This document shows positions 27,963 to 36,226 of a stretch of DNA of 64,000 nucleotides, one piece after another. Origin of the DNA: CAIYRG01 sp036273455 (GTDB lineage Bacteria > Pseudomonadota > Alphaproteobacteria > Micropepsales > Micropepsaceae); contig DASUHP010000079.1 in the NCBI GenBank assembly GCA_036273455.1, positions 1-64,000 on the forward strand, written 5' to 3'. How positions within the stretch are numbered: position 1 is the first letter of the stretch; every line of letters begins with the position of its first letter. A model generated the notes under the pieces. The model saw only the letters and a list, made by a program, of their open reading frames with translations, had not been told where the DNA came from and made no database searches. Position numbers and translations under genes: made by a program.

Positions 27963-29591
27963 TCAGGAGCGGGCCGATTTGGTCCAATCCCAGCCGGCAT
28001 AGCGCTCGCGCAAGGCGCTTTTCTTGAACTTGCCGACGGAAGTGCGCGGAATTGTGTCGAGAAAAACAAACGCGTCCGGCAACTGCCATTTGCCAAAATA
28101 TGTCGCGAGATAGCCGCGCAATTCGTCGCCGGTAGCGGTCGCGCCATCCCGCAACACGATTGCCGCCAGTGGCCGCTCCGACCATTTCGGATGCGGAATC
28201 CCGACCACGCAGGCTTCCTTGACGGCGGGATGACCCATCAGCGTGTTTTCAAGCTCCACTGAACTGATCCATTCGCCGCCCGATTTCACCAGGTCTTTGA
28301 CCCGGTCGACGATCTTCACATAGCCGTCAGCATCCATGGTGGCGACGTCGCCGGTGCGGAACCAGCCATCCGGGCTCCAACGATCCTTTTGCGATGGATC
28401 GTCGTAATAGCTCGCCGCCACCCATGGCCCACGCATTTCGATTTCGCCGGACGTCTCGCCGTCCCATGGCGCCTCGCCATCGGGACGCATCAGCCGCAAT
28501 TCGACAAAGGGAGCGGGCATGCCCTGTTTGGCGCGCATTTCCAACTGCCGTTGGCCGTCCCACGCGCGGATCTGCGGCTTTAGTCCGCCGGCGATCCCGA
28601 GCGGACTGGATTCCGTCATGCCCCAAAGGTGCTTGACTTCAATTCCATGCCGGTCAAGCCGGCGGAACAGCTCCATCGGCGGAGCCGATCCGCCGACGCC
28701 CGCCCGCACCGGTTTGGTGAACTGCCATTTGCCGGGATTTTTCTCCAGCTCATCGGCAATCGCGAGCCATATTGTCGGCACGCCGCCGGCGAGCGTCACA
28801 CCTTCGCGAGTCATCAGTTCCAGCAGGCTTACGGCATCGTATCGCGGACCGGGCAGCACCTGGCGGGCGCCCAGCATCGCGGCGGTAAAGGGCAAGCCCC
28901 AGGCATTGACGTGGAACATCGGTACAATGACCAGCACGGTATCGTCGTAGCCGATATTGCATATCTCCTTCAGCGCGCAGACGAAGGAATGGAGCACCAG
29001 CGCCCGATGGGAATAGACCACGCCTTTGGGCGCGCCGGTGGTTCCCGATGTGAAGCTCATCGCCGCGCCGTCATTCTCGTCGATTTTCGGGTAGCGGAAA
29101 TCCTCGCCGCCTCCGCGCGCGAATTCCTCGTAATCGAGATCACCCGGCGCGAGTGGAGCCGGTGTGTGGCGCACCACAATCACCCGTTCGAAATCCACTT
29201 TGTCCCGGAATTGCGCCAGCAACGGCAGCAGCACATCGTCGATGATCAGGAATCGGTCGCGGGCGTGATTGACGACAGCCGCAATCTCCTGCGGCTGAAG
29301 CCGGATATTGAGCGTGTGCAGGATGCCGCCGGCACAGGGCACGGCGAAAAAAGTCTCGAGATGCGCTGCGTGATTCCACATCATCGATGCGACGCGGTCG
29401 CCGGGTTTCATGCCGAGCCGTTGCAATCCCGCAGCGAGATTGCGCGCCCGCCGGTAAAACGCTCCGTAATTGCTGCGGGAAATCGAACCGTCTGGCGCGC
29501 GGGAAACAATTTCGACGTCGGGGAAGAATTTCCCCGCGCGCTCCAGGATCGTGGTCAGCGTCAGCGGGTAGTCCATCATCGTCCCGCGCAT
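27963..29591 (-). CDS. fatty-acyl-CoA ligase (AMP-binding, class I adenylate-forming)
   Basis: A 542-residue acyl-CoA synthetase. The P-loop is MSFTSGTTGAPKGVVYSH (about residues 177-194), followed by LWGMTESSPLG, the hinge region YVKIVDRVKDLVKSGGEWIS and a C-terminal lysine motif RTSVGKFKKSALRERY. It activates a carboxylic acid to acyl-AMP and then acyl-CoA; the similarity is to medium/long-chain ligases. The ATG at 29591 has GGGAGG upstream; the frame extends to 29711 only through hairpin element B, so the longer form is unlikely. Chain-length specificity cannot be set from sequence. Confidence 0.9.
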   Translation of the reverse strand: MRGTMMDYPLTLTTILERAGKFFPDVEIVSRAPDGSISRSNYGAFYRRARNLAAGLQRLGMKPGDRVASMMWNHAAHLETFFAVPCAGGILHTLNIRLQPQEIAAVVNHARDRFLIIDDVLLPLLAQFRDKVDFERVIVVRHTPAPLAPGDLDYEEFARGGGEDFRYPKIDENDGAAMSFTSGTTGAPKGVVYSHRALVLHSFVCALKEICNIGYDDTVLVIVPMFHVNAWGLPFTAAMLGARQVLPGPRYDAVSLLELMTREGVTLAGGVPTIWLAIADELEKNPGKWQFTKPVRAGVGGSAPPMELFRRLDRHGIEVKHLWGMTESSPLGIAGGLKPQIRAWDGQRQLEMRAKQGMPAPFVELRLMRPDGEAPWDGETSGEIEMRGPWVAASYYDDPSQKDRWSPDGWFRTGDVATMDADGYVKIVDRVKDLVKSGGEWISSVELENTLMGHPAVKEACVVGIPHPKWSERPLAAIVLRDGATATGDELRGYLATYFGKWQLPDAFVFLDTIPRTSVGKFKKSALRERYAGWDWTKSARS

Positions 29592-29630
29592 CGAAATCCT
29601 CCCATTTTTTCCGCAGCTTAGCGCATGAAT

Positions 29631-29752
29631 CGAGGAGCGAGAAACGAGAAGCGAGAGACGAGAAAAATCAGGTAGCGAAGCGCCGGCCGGGATGCCGCCC
29701 GCGAGGTTCACGAAATCTCGCTCCTCGCTCCTCGGTTCTGGCTACTCGTTCG
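29631..29752. repeat. hairpin element copy B (AACGAGAAGC family)
   Basis: Left arm at 29631-29662 includes GAGGAGCGAGAAACGAGAAG; right arm at 29715-29752 includes CTCGCTCCTCGCTCCTCGG and ACTCGTTCG. Arms pair imperfectly around a GC-rich centre (CGCCGGCCGGGATGCCG). The right arm overlaps the stop codon of the upstream SDR gene, so that gene's last codons belong to the repeat. It separates the SDR and acyl-CoA ligase genes. Confidence 0.65.
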
Positions 29753-30665
29753 TGCCCCAGAGGTCAGGGCCGGTTTCGACGCCGACACCGCCGTCGACCG
29801 GCACAACGGCGCCGGTGACGTAGCTGCCGCCGCGGCCACACAGAAACAGCATGACGGCGGCAATATCTTCCGGCCGGCCGAGCCGGCGCAATGGAATGCG
29901 GCTCTCGATCCGCGGCAGCCGTTCGGAATCTTTGGTCGCAAAGGCCGTCATCCGGCTTTCAAACAGGCCCGGCGCCAGTGCGTTGACGGTGATGTGCCGG
30001 GGCGCCAGTTCCTTGGCGAGTATCTTCGTCAGATGATGCACGGCTGCTTTCGACGCCGAATAGGAATAGACCCGGTCGCCCATCGGCTGGGCCCCCATGA
30101 CCGAGCCGAGGTTGATCACTCGCGCCGGATTTTCTGCGCTCGCATTCTCCGTCAGCACCGGCAGCAGTCTCTGGGTCAGTGTAAACATGCCGGCCACATT
30201 GACCGACATCACCCGATTCCACGCCGACCAGGGAAAGGCTTCAAGTGGCGCCCCCCAGCTTACTCCGGCATTGTTGATGAGGATCGACAGACTCGGGTAA
30301 CGCCGCGCGACCTCGCCGGACAACGCGACGACGCCTGCTTCGTTCGAGATGTCGGCGGCAAGCGCGAGGGCCGATCCGCTCGCGCCCAATGCGTTCAGTG
30401 CGGCGGCAGCTTCTTCGCATGCTTCCAGTTTGCGGGACGCGATCACCACAGTCGCGCCTGCGTGCAACAGCGCTTCCGCGGTCATGCGTCCAATGCCGGT
30501 TGCGCCTCCGGTGACCAGCGCAAACTTCCCGGCAAGGGAAAACAGGGAGTCGAGGTAAGACTTAGCGGTCGTGGACTTCCAACGCCTCGATCTGGGTGCG
30601 CACGGCCTCGGCGGCAGGAGTGTCGGGGGCGTCCACGAGAACCTCCAGCCAGTCGGCGCGCGCAC
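29742..30665 (-). CDS. SDR family oxidoreductase
   Basis: Short-chain dehydrogenase with LVTGGATGIGR, INNAGVSWGA, and the catalytic Ser-Tyr-Lys set seen in NLGSVMGAQ and YSYSASKAAVHH; C-terminal PVDGGVGVETGP. Coordinates are for the longest open frame (307 residues), but its first 100 bases overlap the upstream TPR gene. The SDR homology starts at LFSLAGKFALVTGG, where the expected Met codon is CTG (30545). There is no ATG, GTG or TTG between the overlap and that point. So either a CTG start coupled to the upstream stop is used, or the start is the far upstream one. Substrate unknown. Confidence 0.8.
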   Translation of the reverse strand: MRAPTGWRFSWTPPTLLPPRPCAPRSRRWKSTTAKSYLDSLFSLAGKFALVTGGATGIGRMTAEALLHAGATVVIASRKLEACEEAAAALNALGASGSALALAADISNEAGVVALSGEVARRYPSLSILINNAGVSWGAPLEAFPWSAWNRVMSVNVAGMFTLTQRLLPVLTENASAENPARVINLGSVMGAQPMGDRVYSYSASKAAVHHLTKILAKELAPRHITVNALAPGLFESRMTAFATKDSERLPRIESRIPLRRLGRPEDIAAVMLFLCGRGGSYVTGAVVPVDGGVGVETGPDLWGTNE

Positions 30666-31356
30666 CTGCCGCGTCGCCCGCTGCCGCCTTGATGGCGCCG
30701 CGTTCTACCAGCGCGTCCGGGTATTTGGGATTGATGGCGAGCGCAGACTCGATATCTGCCCTGTAACCTTCTTTGTTGCCTTCCGCGTTGCGCGCGCTGG
30801 CGCGCAGCACAAATGTCTCCGGCTTGGTCCTGTCGAGGCCGAGCGCCACGGTGAGATCGGATTCGGCATTGACCCAGTCCGCGCGGGCGGCGCGAGCGCG
30901 GGCGCGATCGACCCATAAATCCGGGTCCTGCGCGGTCAGTTTAATGGCAGCGGAAAAAGCTTCCTCGGCGTTTTCCGGCTGACTGGCGAGCAGCCACGCG
31001 TTGCCGGCCTGGCCAAGCAGCGAAGCACGCGATCCTGCCGACCCGGCATCGTTGCGCTGTGCCAGGGCATCGAGTCGCGTGGCGGCTTCGCCGGGCTGAT
31101 CCAGGCTGATCAGTGCCAGCGCGGCGCAGCGCTCAGCGGGAATACCGCCGCCGTGATCGCGCCAGGCCATGGCCATCTCGAAGGCATCATCTGCCTTTTT
31201 CGCAATGGCGTTGATGCAATCCTGGTAAGGGTCTGATCCGGCAAAGGGATTGATCGAAAGTGCGGGTGGAAACGGGCGGTCGCCGGTTTCCGAAGACAGG
31301 GCCGTCGCCCCGACCAGGACCAAGGCACACACAGTCAATCGGCCGACGCGCGTCAT
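30562..31356 (-). CDS. exported tetratricopeptide repeat protein
   Basis: A 264-residue protein starting MTRVGRLTVCALVLVGATAL, a likely signal peptide. The mature part is helical with repeated TPR-like units such as GQAGNAWLLASQPENAEEAF, LWVDRARARAARADWVNAES and AINPKYPDALVERGAIKAAA. Likely a periplasmic scaffold. It overlaps or abuts the SDR gene downstream, suggesting an operon. Partners unknown. Confidence 0.75.
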   Translation of the reverse strand: MTRVGRLTVCALVLVGATALSSETGDRPFPPALSINPFAGSDPYQDCINAIAKKADDAFEMAMAWRDHGGGIPAERCAALALISLDQPGEAATRLDALAQRNDAGSAGSRASLLGQAGNAWLLASQPENAEEAFSAAIKLTAQDPDLWVDRARARAARADWVNAESDLTVALGLDRTKPETFVLRASARNAEGNKEGYRADIESALAINPKYPDALVERGAIKAAAGDAAGARADWLEVLVDAPDTPAAEAVRTQIEALEVHDR

Positions 31357-31489
31357 GGCTGATAAATGACCTTCTTCATGCCGCAAAGGCAAGTGCCAAC
31401 CCGGTTACGATTGCCGCTCGCTCGTCATTGGAGGTGGCGCGGCACGAATGTTATAGTTTGTTGGGCTGATTCATTTTCGGGGGGGAATA

Positions 31490-32107
31490 ATGATACCAAC
31501 GATCCTGCTGAGTCTGCGCAACACCGTCATTGCCGGTTTTGTGCTCGCGTTTCTGGTGTTCATCCTCTACATCGCGGAAACCGAATTCAACAATTACGTC
31601 TTCTGGCCGTTTTTCGTCCGTTGGCTGCATATCCTCTCCGGGATCATGTGGATCGGCATTCTGTACTATTTCAATTTTGTGCAGACGCCGACGATGCCGA
31701 AAATTCCGGATGAGCTGAAAGGCGGCGTTGCGCGCTTCATCACGCCGGAGGCGCTGTTCTGGTTCCGCTGGGGCGCCATGGCGACACTCGTGTTCGGCAT
31801 CATTCTGGCTGCGCTGAACGGCTATCTGCTTCAGGCCTACACGATCGATGCAATCGAAGGCTTCATCGATCTGAAAGTGATGCTGATCGGCATCGGAATG
31901 TGGCTTGGCACCATCATGTGGTTCAATGTCTGGTTCGTGATCTGGCCGAACCAGCAGAAGGCGCTGAATATCGGCAATGCCTGGCCCGATCTGCCGGCCG
32001 CTCAAAAGGCCAAAGCGGCGCGCACGGCGGGGCTGTTCTCGCGCACCAATACGATGCTGTCCGTGCCAATGCTCTTCTGCATGGTGTCCGCCGCCCATCT
32101 CGCCTGA
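31490..32107 (+). CDS. PuuD-like membrane protein (urate hydroxylase N-terminal domain only)
   Basis: A 205-residue membrane protein with about five helices, matching the urate oxidase N-terminal domain family: FFVRWLHILSGIMWIGILYY, MATLVFGIILAALNGYLL and GMWLGTIMWFNVWFVIWPNQ, with the conserved His/Trp pattern of a heme-b membrane protein. In bona fide PuuD urate oxidases a C-terminal cytochrome c domain follows; it is absent, so urate oxidation is not assured. Monocistronic by position; no other purine catabolism genes are nearby. Confidence 0.8.
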   Translation: MIPTILLSLRNTVIAGFVLAFLVFILYIAETEFNNYVFWPFFVRWLHILSGIMWIGILYYFNFVQTPTMPKIPDELKGGVARFITPEALFWFRWGAMATLVFGIILAALNGYLLQAYTIDAIEGFIDLKVMLIGIGMWLGTIMWFNVWFVIWPNQQKALNIGNAWPDLPAAQKAKAARTAGLFSRTNTMLSVPMLFCMVSAAHLA

Positions 32108-32120
32108 CAGGAATGGCGAT

Positions 32121-32732
32121 TCAACGCGTGCCAGCCGGCGCAGTCTGTGGCGCGCCCGGCAACTGATTGCGTGCGGATGTTCCCATGCGGATCAGCGACA
32201 CGCCGCCGAAGATCAGATCAATGCCGATGAACAGTCCAAGTATCCACAGCGCCGCAAAGATGAAGGGCAGCACCCATATGATCACTGCGGCCATGATCAG
32301 ATCGACGATACCGTTGAACAGCATCCATGCCCAGCCGCGGTCGATATGATGGCGATGCGTCCAGGCATAGCCGATGGACGCGATGCCCTCGGCGAATAAA
32401 TAGGCAGCAAGAACAATGGTCAGCGAGAATGCGCCATGCACAGGCCAGCCGACCAGCAGCAGCCCGGCTATTATCGTGATGGCTGCGGAAAGCAGTGACC
32501 ATCCGAAACCGGGCGCTCCTGGCTTCGCCAGTGCGTGCACAGCGCCTACGCCGCCCGCAATCAGCAAAATGATGCCCACAGGAAACGCGAACGCAATACT
32601 TGCCACGATCGGAACGATGATCGCCGCAATTCCGAGCAGGACCAGCAGAATGCCTTCCGCCAGATAACTCCACCAATGATGCCCAATGGAACCGGGCAGA
32701 ACCGCTCTCTCAATCGGATCAAGATGAACCAT
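32121..32732 (-). CDS. HdeD family membrane protein (DUF308)
   Basis: A 203-residue protein with six hydrophobic helices, starting MVHLDPIERAVLPGS. Start chosen at 32732 because GGAGG lies just upstream; the open frame continues much further as an antisense shadow of the next gene. The paired helix repeats (ILLVLLGIAAIIVPIVASIA, GIILLIAGGVGAVHAL, LLVGWPVHGAFSLTIVLAAY) are typical of the family, whose E. coli member is linked to acid resistance. No direct functional evidence here. Confidence 0.82.
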   Translation of the reverse strand: MVHLDPIERAVLPGSIGHHWWSYLAEGILLVLLGIAAIIVPIVASIAFAFPVGIILLIAGGVGAVHALAKPGAPGFGWSLLSAAITIIAGLLLVGWPVHGAFSLTIVLAAYLFAEGIASIGYAWTHRHHIDRGWAWMLFNGIVDLIMAAVIIWVLPFIFAALWILGLFIGIDLIFGGVSLIRMGTSARNQLPGAPQTAPAGTR

Positions 32733-32873
32733 GCTGGTCTCCTCCGAATCTGAAGCAAACGCGCGGGCCGGTTGTCCGCTCCCGGATGACATCACAGCCG
32801 CGCGATGGACACCCGCCGGGTTCCCGCAACTGGCTATCATTCTGGCCGCGTCGCCATGACAATCTGATCTGTC

Positions 32874-33701
32874 GTGCCCGGTTATTCTGAAACGCTGGTC
32901 CGAAAGCAGGATTACGACCGCTACATCGCGGCGCTGTTTGCGCCGGAACCCGTCCGGCCAGATCTCTTCGCGCTGTATGCGTTCAATTACGAAGTGGCGA
33001 AAACTGCCGAGACCGTGCGCAATCCGGTGGCGGGGCAAATCCGGCTGCAATGGTGGCGTGAACGCGTAGAAGAGATTTATGCCGGGAAGCCGGCGCGCAC
33101 CGGGATTGTCACGGCGCTGGCAAACGCGGTCGCGCGGCATGGGTTGGACCGCCCTCTTTTCGATGATCTGATTGACGCGCGCGAATGCGATCTCGACCCC
33201 GCGCCATTTGCCGATCTGCCGCGGTTGGAAGCCTATGCTGACACCACGTCGGGAAATCTGATGCGGCTGGCGGCGCGTGTGCTTGGGGCAGGGGAGACGC
33301 TGGATGAGAATGCCCGTGAAGCGGGAATTGCCTATGCCATCACCGGAATGTTGCGCGCGCTGCCATTTCATGCAGCCCGCGGGCATATCGCGCAGCCGGC
33401 AGACGAAATGGCTCGTGCTGGTGTTGCGCCCGATCAAATCCTGCGCGGACGGATGTCGCCGAATATCGCTCCGCTGATTGCGCGCATGTCCGATATTGCA
33501 CGCGCACATTATCAGCGCGTGATGCGCCTCGAACGGCGATATCTGCCGGCAATCCTCCCCGCAGCCCTCGTCCCCGCCTTTATCCGGGTACTGAATCGTC
33601 CCGACTTCGATCTATTTCGCGATTCGACCGAAATGCCCGGTTACCGCCGCCAATGGATCATGCTCCGCGCCGTGATTGAAGGCAGGTTTCCAACGCGATG
33701 A
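32874..33701 (+). CDS. squalene/phytoene synthase family protein, NDUFAF6-like
   Basis: A 275-residue trans-isoprenyl synthase-fold protein with a GTG start. It aligns to the squalene/phytoene synthase family (VAGQIRLQWWRERVEEIY; YADTTSGNLMRLA) but lacks the first aspartate-rich motif: where synthases have DxxxD, this has LYAFNYEVAKTAE. That pattern is typical of the NDUFAF6 branch, linked in mitochondria to complex I assembly. An assembly or lipid-binding role is therefore more likely than squalene or phytoene synthesis. Convergent with trmFO. Confidence 0.8.
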   Translation: MPGYSETLVRKQDYDRYIAALFAPEPVRPDLFALYAFNYEVAKTAETVRNPVAGQIRLQWWRERVEEIYAGKPARTGIVTALANAVARHGLDRPLFDDLIDARECDLDPAPFADLPRLEAYADTTSGNLMRLAARVLGAGETLDENAREAGIAYAITGMLRALPFHAARGHIAQPADEMARAGVAPDQILRGRMSPNIAPLIARMSDIARAHYQRVMRLERRYLPAILPAALVPAFIRVLNRPDFDLFRDSTEMPGYRRQWIMLRAVIEGRFPTR

Positions 33702-33710
33702 ATGCACTGC

Positions 33711-35051
33711 TTATTCCGCGGCGGCTCGGTGGCCGAGCCATTCCCGGAGCGCCGTGAGTGCGCGGTCAGCCATGGCTTTCTTTTTGTCGCGGCCGCGTTC
33801 GCCACTGGCGAGCGGTGGAAACAACCCGTAATTGACATTCATCGGCTGGAAACTCCTGGCGTCCGCGCCCGTGGTGATATGCGCGAGCAGCGCGCCGAGT
33901 GCACAGACCGGCGGTGGACCTGCGGCGTGCCTGCCATGTGCCTGCGCCGCGGCGAAGCGTCCGGCGAGCAATCCGATCGCCGCAGATTCGACATAGCCCT
34001 CGACGCCGGTGATCTGCCCGGCAAACCGCCAGTTCGGATTCGCTTTCAGCCGCAATTCGGAATCGAGCAGCCACGGCGAATTCAGGAACGTGTTGCGATG
34101 AATGCCGCCGAGGCGGGCGAAGCGCGCATTTTCCAGCGCCGGAATGGTGCGGAAAATCCGCACCTGCTCGCCGTGCTTCAGCTTGGTCTGGAATCCGACC
34201 ATATTCCACAACGTGCCCAGTGCGTTGTCCTGGCGTAACTGCACCACCGCATAGGGACGTTGTCCCGTCACGGGGTTGCGCAAGCCGACCGGCTTCATCG
34301 GGCCAAAACGCAGCGTGTCAAGTCCGCGCGCCGCCATGACTTCAATCGGGAGGCAGCCCTCAAAATAGGGCGTCGATTTTTCCCATTGGTGAAATTCCGT
34401 CTTCTCACCTTCAAGCAGTGCCGCCACAAAGCCGCGGTACTGCTCCTGGGTCATCGGACAATTAATATAGTCGGCCGTGCCGCCTCCGGGGCCCTGCTTG
34501 TCGTAGCGGGATTGCAGCCAGGCGGTGTCCATATTGATGGATTCGCGTTCGACAATAGGCGCAATTGCATCGAAAAAGGCCAGCGACTCTTCTCCGGTGA
34601 GGTTACGGATCGTCTGCGACAACGCGGCCGAGGTCAGCGGTCCGGTCGCAATCACGACATTGTCCCATTCCGCAGGCGGGGCAATGACTTCGCCGCGTTC
34701 CACGGTGATCCGCGCGTGACCACGGATTTGCGACTCCGTGTTCCCGGAGAACGCCTCGCGATCGACGGCCAGTGCGCCTCCAGCGGGGACTTTGCTGGCA
34801 TCCGCTGCCGCCATGATCAGCGAGCCCGCGCGGCGCATCTCCTCGTGCAGCAATCCCACTGCATTGTTCCCCCAATCGTCCGAACGCAGCGAGTTGGAAC
34901 ACACCAGTTCGGCCAGGCCCGCCGTCTGATGCGCCTCGGTCTGCCGCAGCGGCCGCATTTCGTGCAGCACCACTTCGGCGCCGGCCTGCGCCGCCTGCCA
35001 GGCTGCCTCCGAACCCGCGAGGCCGCCGCCGATGATGTGGACAAGTCCCAT
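33711..35051 (-). CDS. trmFO: methylenetetrahydrofolate-tRNA-(uracil-5-)-methyltransferase TrmFO
   Basis: A 446-residue FAD protein that makes the T54 ribothymidine of tRNA using methylene-THF and FAD. Diagnostic blocks: VHIIGGGLAGSEAAWQAA near the N-terminus, CSNSLRSDDWGNNAVGLLHE (about residues 50-70, containing a conserved catalytic Cys), then NCPMTQEQY and MNVNYGLFPPL. The ATG at 35051 gives the normal family length; the reading frame extends to 35126 without a good start. Divergent from a polytopic membrane protein. Confidence 0.93.
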   Translation of the reverse strand: MGLVHIIGGGLAGSEAAWQAAQAGAEVVLHEMRPLRQTEAHQTAGLAELVCSNSLRSDDWGNNAVGLLHEEMRRAGSLIMAAADASKVPAGGALAVDREAFSGNTESQIRGHARITVERGEVIAPPAEWDNVVIATGPLTSAALSQTIRNLTGEESLAFFDAIAPIVERESINMDTAWLQSRYDKQGPGGGTADYINCPMTQEQYRGFVAALLEGEKTEFHQWEKSTPYFEGCLPIEVMAARGLDTLRFGPMKPVGLRNPVTGQRPYAVVQLRQDNALGTLWNMVGFQTKLKHGEQVRIFRTIPALENARFARLGGIHRNTFLNSPWLLDSELRLKANPNWRFAGQITGVEGYVESAAIGLLAGRFAAAQAHGRHAAGPPPVCALGALLAHITTGADARSFQPMNVNYGLFPPLASGERGRDKKKAMADRALTALREWLGHRAAAE

Positions 35052-35144
35052 AACCGCCCGCATAAACCCAAAGCACCAGCGGGTGCAATTGCCGGGCTTG
35101 TGACCGCGGGACTCGACAAGTCGCACCGCGAGCGCGGCAGCGGC

Positions 35145-36110
35145 ATGCTAAAGAACCGTCGAATCATTCTGGACGGCGTGGGTTGGGATTCATTGATGCA
35201 TAAAATTCCCGTCGGACAGACAATTGCGCAGGCATACCGTTTCCTGTTCAGCGAAATCGGCACCATCCTGGGAATCTGCTGGTTCCCGGCCCTGTTGTCG
35301 TCGCTCGCGGGATATTTCACGGCTGCCTATGGTGCCATGCACCGCCCGGACATCGACGCAGGCGACCCGCGGATCGAAGCCGCCTATACCCTGCTGTCGG
35401 TGCTGGGGCTTGGCATCACCATCTTTGCCGGTTCGGTGATGGCCGTGGCATTGACGCGTCATGTGCTCGGCAAGCGCACGTCAGGTGTCGTCGCCTATTT
35501 CGCCGTCGGCCCGTTGGAGTGGCGGATGTTTCTCGCCAGCGTGCGTTACATCGCGGGATCGACGGCGCTCATCATCGTGGCGGCTGTCATTGCCGGCTTT
35601 GCCTTCAACCTTGCCGGTGTCCCACTGGATCCCGGAGGAGTCGTGCGCGCGAATGCACCCGACATCATTGCCGGTGTGTTTTCCTGGGCCGTGTTTATCG
35701 GCGCTCTGGTTGTTATCCTGCGTCTGGGTTTTTTCATCGCGCCAACACTGGTGGCCGAAGATCATGGTGGATTGCTGCGCAGTTTCGAACTCACGCGCGG
35801 AAATGTGCTCCGTGCATTGGCGGTGATCGCTGTTTTAGGCATTCCCGTCCTGCTGCTGCTGTTGGGAGGCGAAGCAGTGGTGCTGAGCTCTGCCCTCGGC
35901 CCGGGGCTTTCGCAACTGAGCCCGGCCGAATTCCTGCAACGTGCCGAGGAGGCGAAGGACCAGAAGCTGGTATCCTGGCAAGTGTTCAGTGCGCTGATTT
36001 TCGTGCTCGGCTCGGCCCTGATCTATGGCGGCGCGGCCATGGCCTACCGCGCCCGCATCGGCAATAATGACCCTCGGTTTTCGAGCGAGAAACGAGAAGC
36101 GAGAAAATAG
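35145..36110 (+). CDS. polytopic membrane protein, C-terminus encoded by hairpin element C
   Basis: About 321 residues with six hydrophobic helices (for example LGICWFPALLSSLAGYFTAA, YIAGSTALIIVAAVIAGFAF and LAVIAVLGIPVLLLLLGGEA). The start is uncertain: ATG 35145 is the first after the trmFO promoter region, ATG 35196 (MHKIPVGQTI) is equally plausible by analogy with similar proteins; neither has a strong ribosome site. The long frame upstream is antisense to trmFO. The last residues (SSEKREARK) are encoded by a dispersed repeat that also holds the stop codon. Function unknown. Confidence 0.7.
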   Translation: MLKNRRIILDGVGWDSLMHKIPVGQTIAQAYRFLFSEIGTILGICWFPALLSSLAGYFTAAYGAMHRPDIDAGDPRIEAAYTLLSVLGLGITIFAGSVMAVALTRHVLGKRTSGVVAYFAVGPLEWRMFLASVRYIAGSTALIIVAAVIAGFAFNLAGVPLDPGGVVRANAPDIIAGVFSWAVFIGALVVILRLGFFIAPTLVAEDHGGLLRSFELTRGNVLRALAVIAVLGIPVLLLLLGGEAVVLSSALGPGLSQLSPAEFLQRAEEAKDQKLVSWQVFSALIFVLGSALIYGGAAMAYRARIGNNDPRFSSEKREARK

Positions 36111-36164
36111 AGCACCAGCCGTGCCGCTGCACGGGCGGTGCTCTCGCTCCTCGCTTCTCGCTCC
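36082..36164. repeat. hairpin element copy C (AACGAGAAGC family)
   Basis: Left arm 36082-36117 includes GAGCGAGAAACGAGAAGCGA and ends AGAGCACC; right arm 36135-36164 begins GGTGCTCTCGCTCC and ends CTTCTCGCTCC. The centre holds a small nested hairpin (CCGTGCCGCTGCACGGG). The repeat supplies the stop of the upstream gene and its right end abuts the -35 box of the arsR operon. Confidence 0.7.
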
Positions 36165-36194
36165 TTGACATATGCATAACCCATGGGTTATGAA
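36165..36194 (+). promoter_or_regulatory. predicted promoter of the arsR operon
   Basis: Perfect -35 TTGACA at 36165-36170, and TTATGA (36188-36193, 17-base spacer) or TATGAA (36189-36194, 18-base spacer) as -10. Operator 1 sits in the spacer and reaches the -10, so a bound repressor would block polymerase. Confidence 0.55.
36175..36192. promoter_or_regulatory. operator 1 upstream of arsR
   Basis: An 18-bp perfect palindrome, CATAACCCATGGGTTATG, lying between the -35 and -10. Together with operator 2 it shares the half-site ATAACC/GGTTAT, the type of site bound by ArsR-fold dimers. Confidence 0.7.
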
Positions 36195-36201
36195 TTATCT
36201 T

Positions 36202-36217
36202 ATAACCAACGGGTTAT
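36202..36217. promoter_or_regulatory. operator 2 upstream of arsR
   Basis: ATAACCAACGGGTTAT: the same six-base arms as operator 1 with a different centre. Its centre is 26 bases from that of operator 1 and it lies just upstream of the arsR start at 36227. Confidence 0.65.
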
Positions 36218-36226
36218 GGATAGCGC

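Noticed and set aside
32733..33509. N-terminal extension of the HdeD-like protein to 462 residues
   Set aside because: This part is antisense to the NDUFAF6-like gene, and a GGAGG-preceded ATG at 32732 fits the family length.
32874..33701. True phytoene or squalene synthase
   Set aside because: The first DxxxD motif is absent (LYAFNYEVAKTAE) and no carotenoid or hopanoid genes adjoin; NDUFAF6-like is a better fit.
34260..35144. Upstream extension of the polytopic membrane protein to 616 residues
   Set aside because: Its first 295 codons are antisense to trmFO, so I start the gene after the trmFO start instead.
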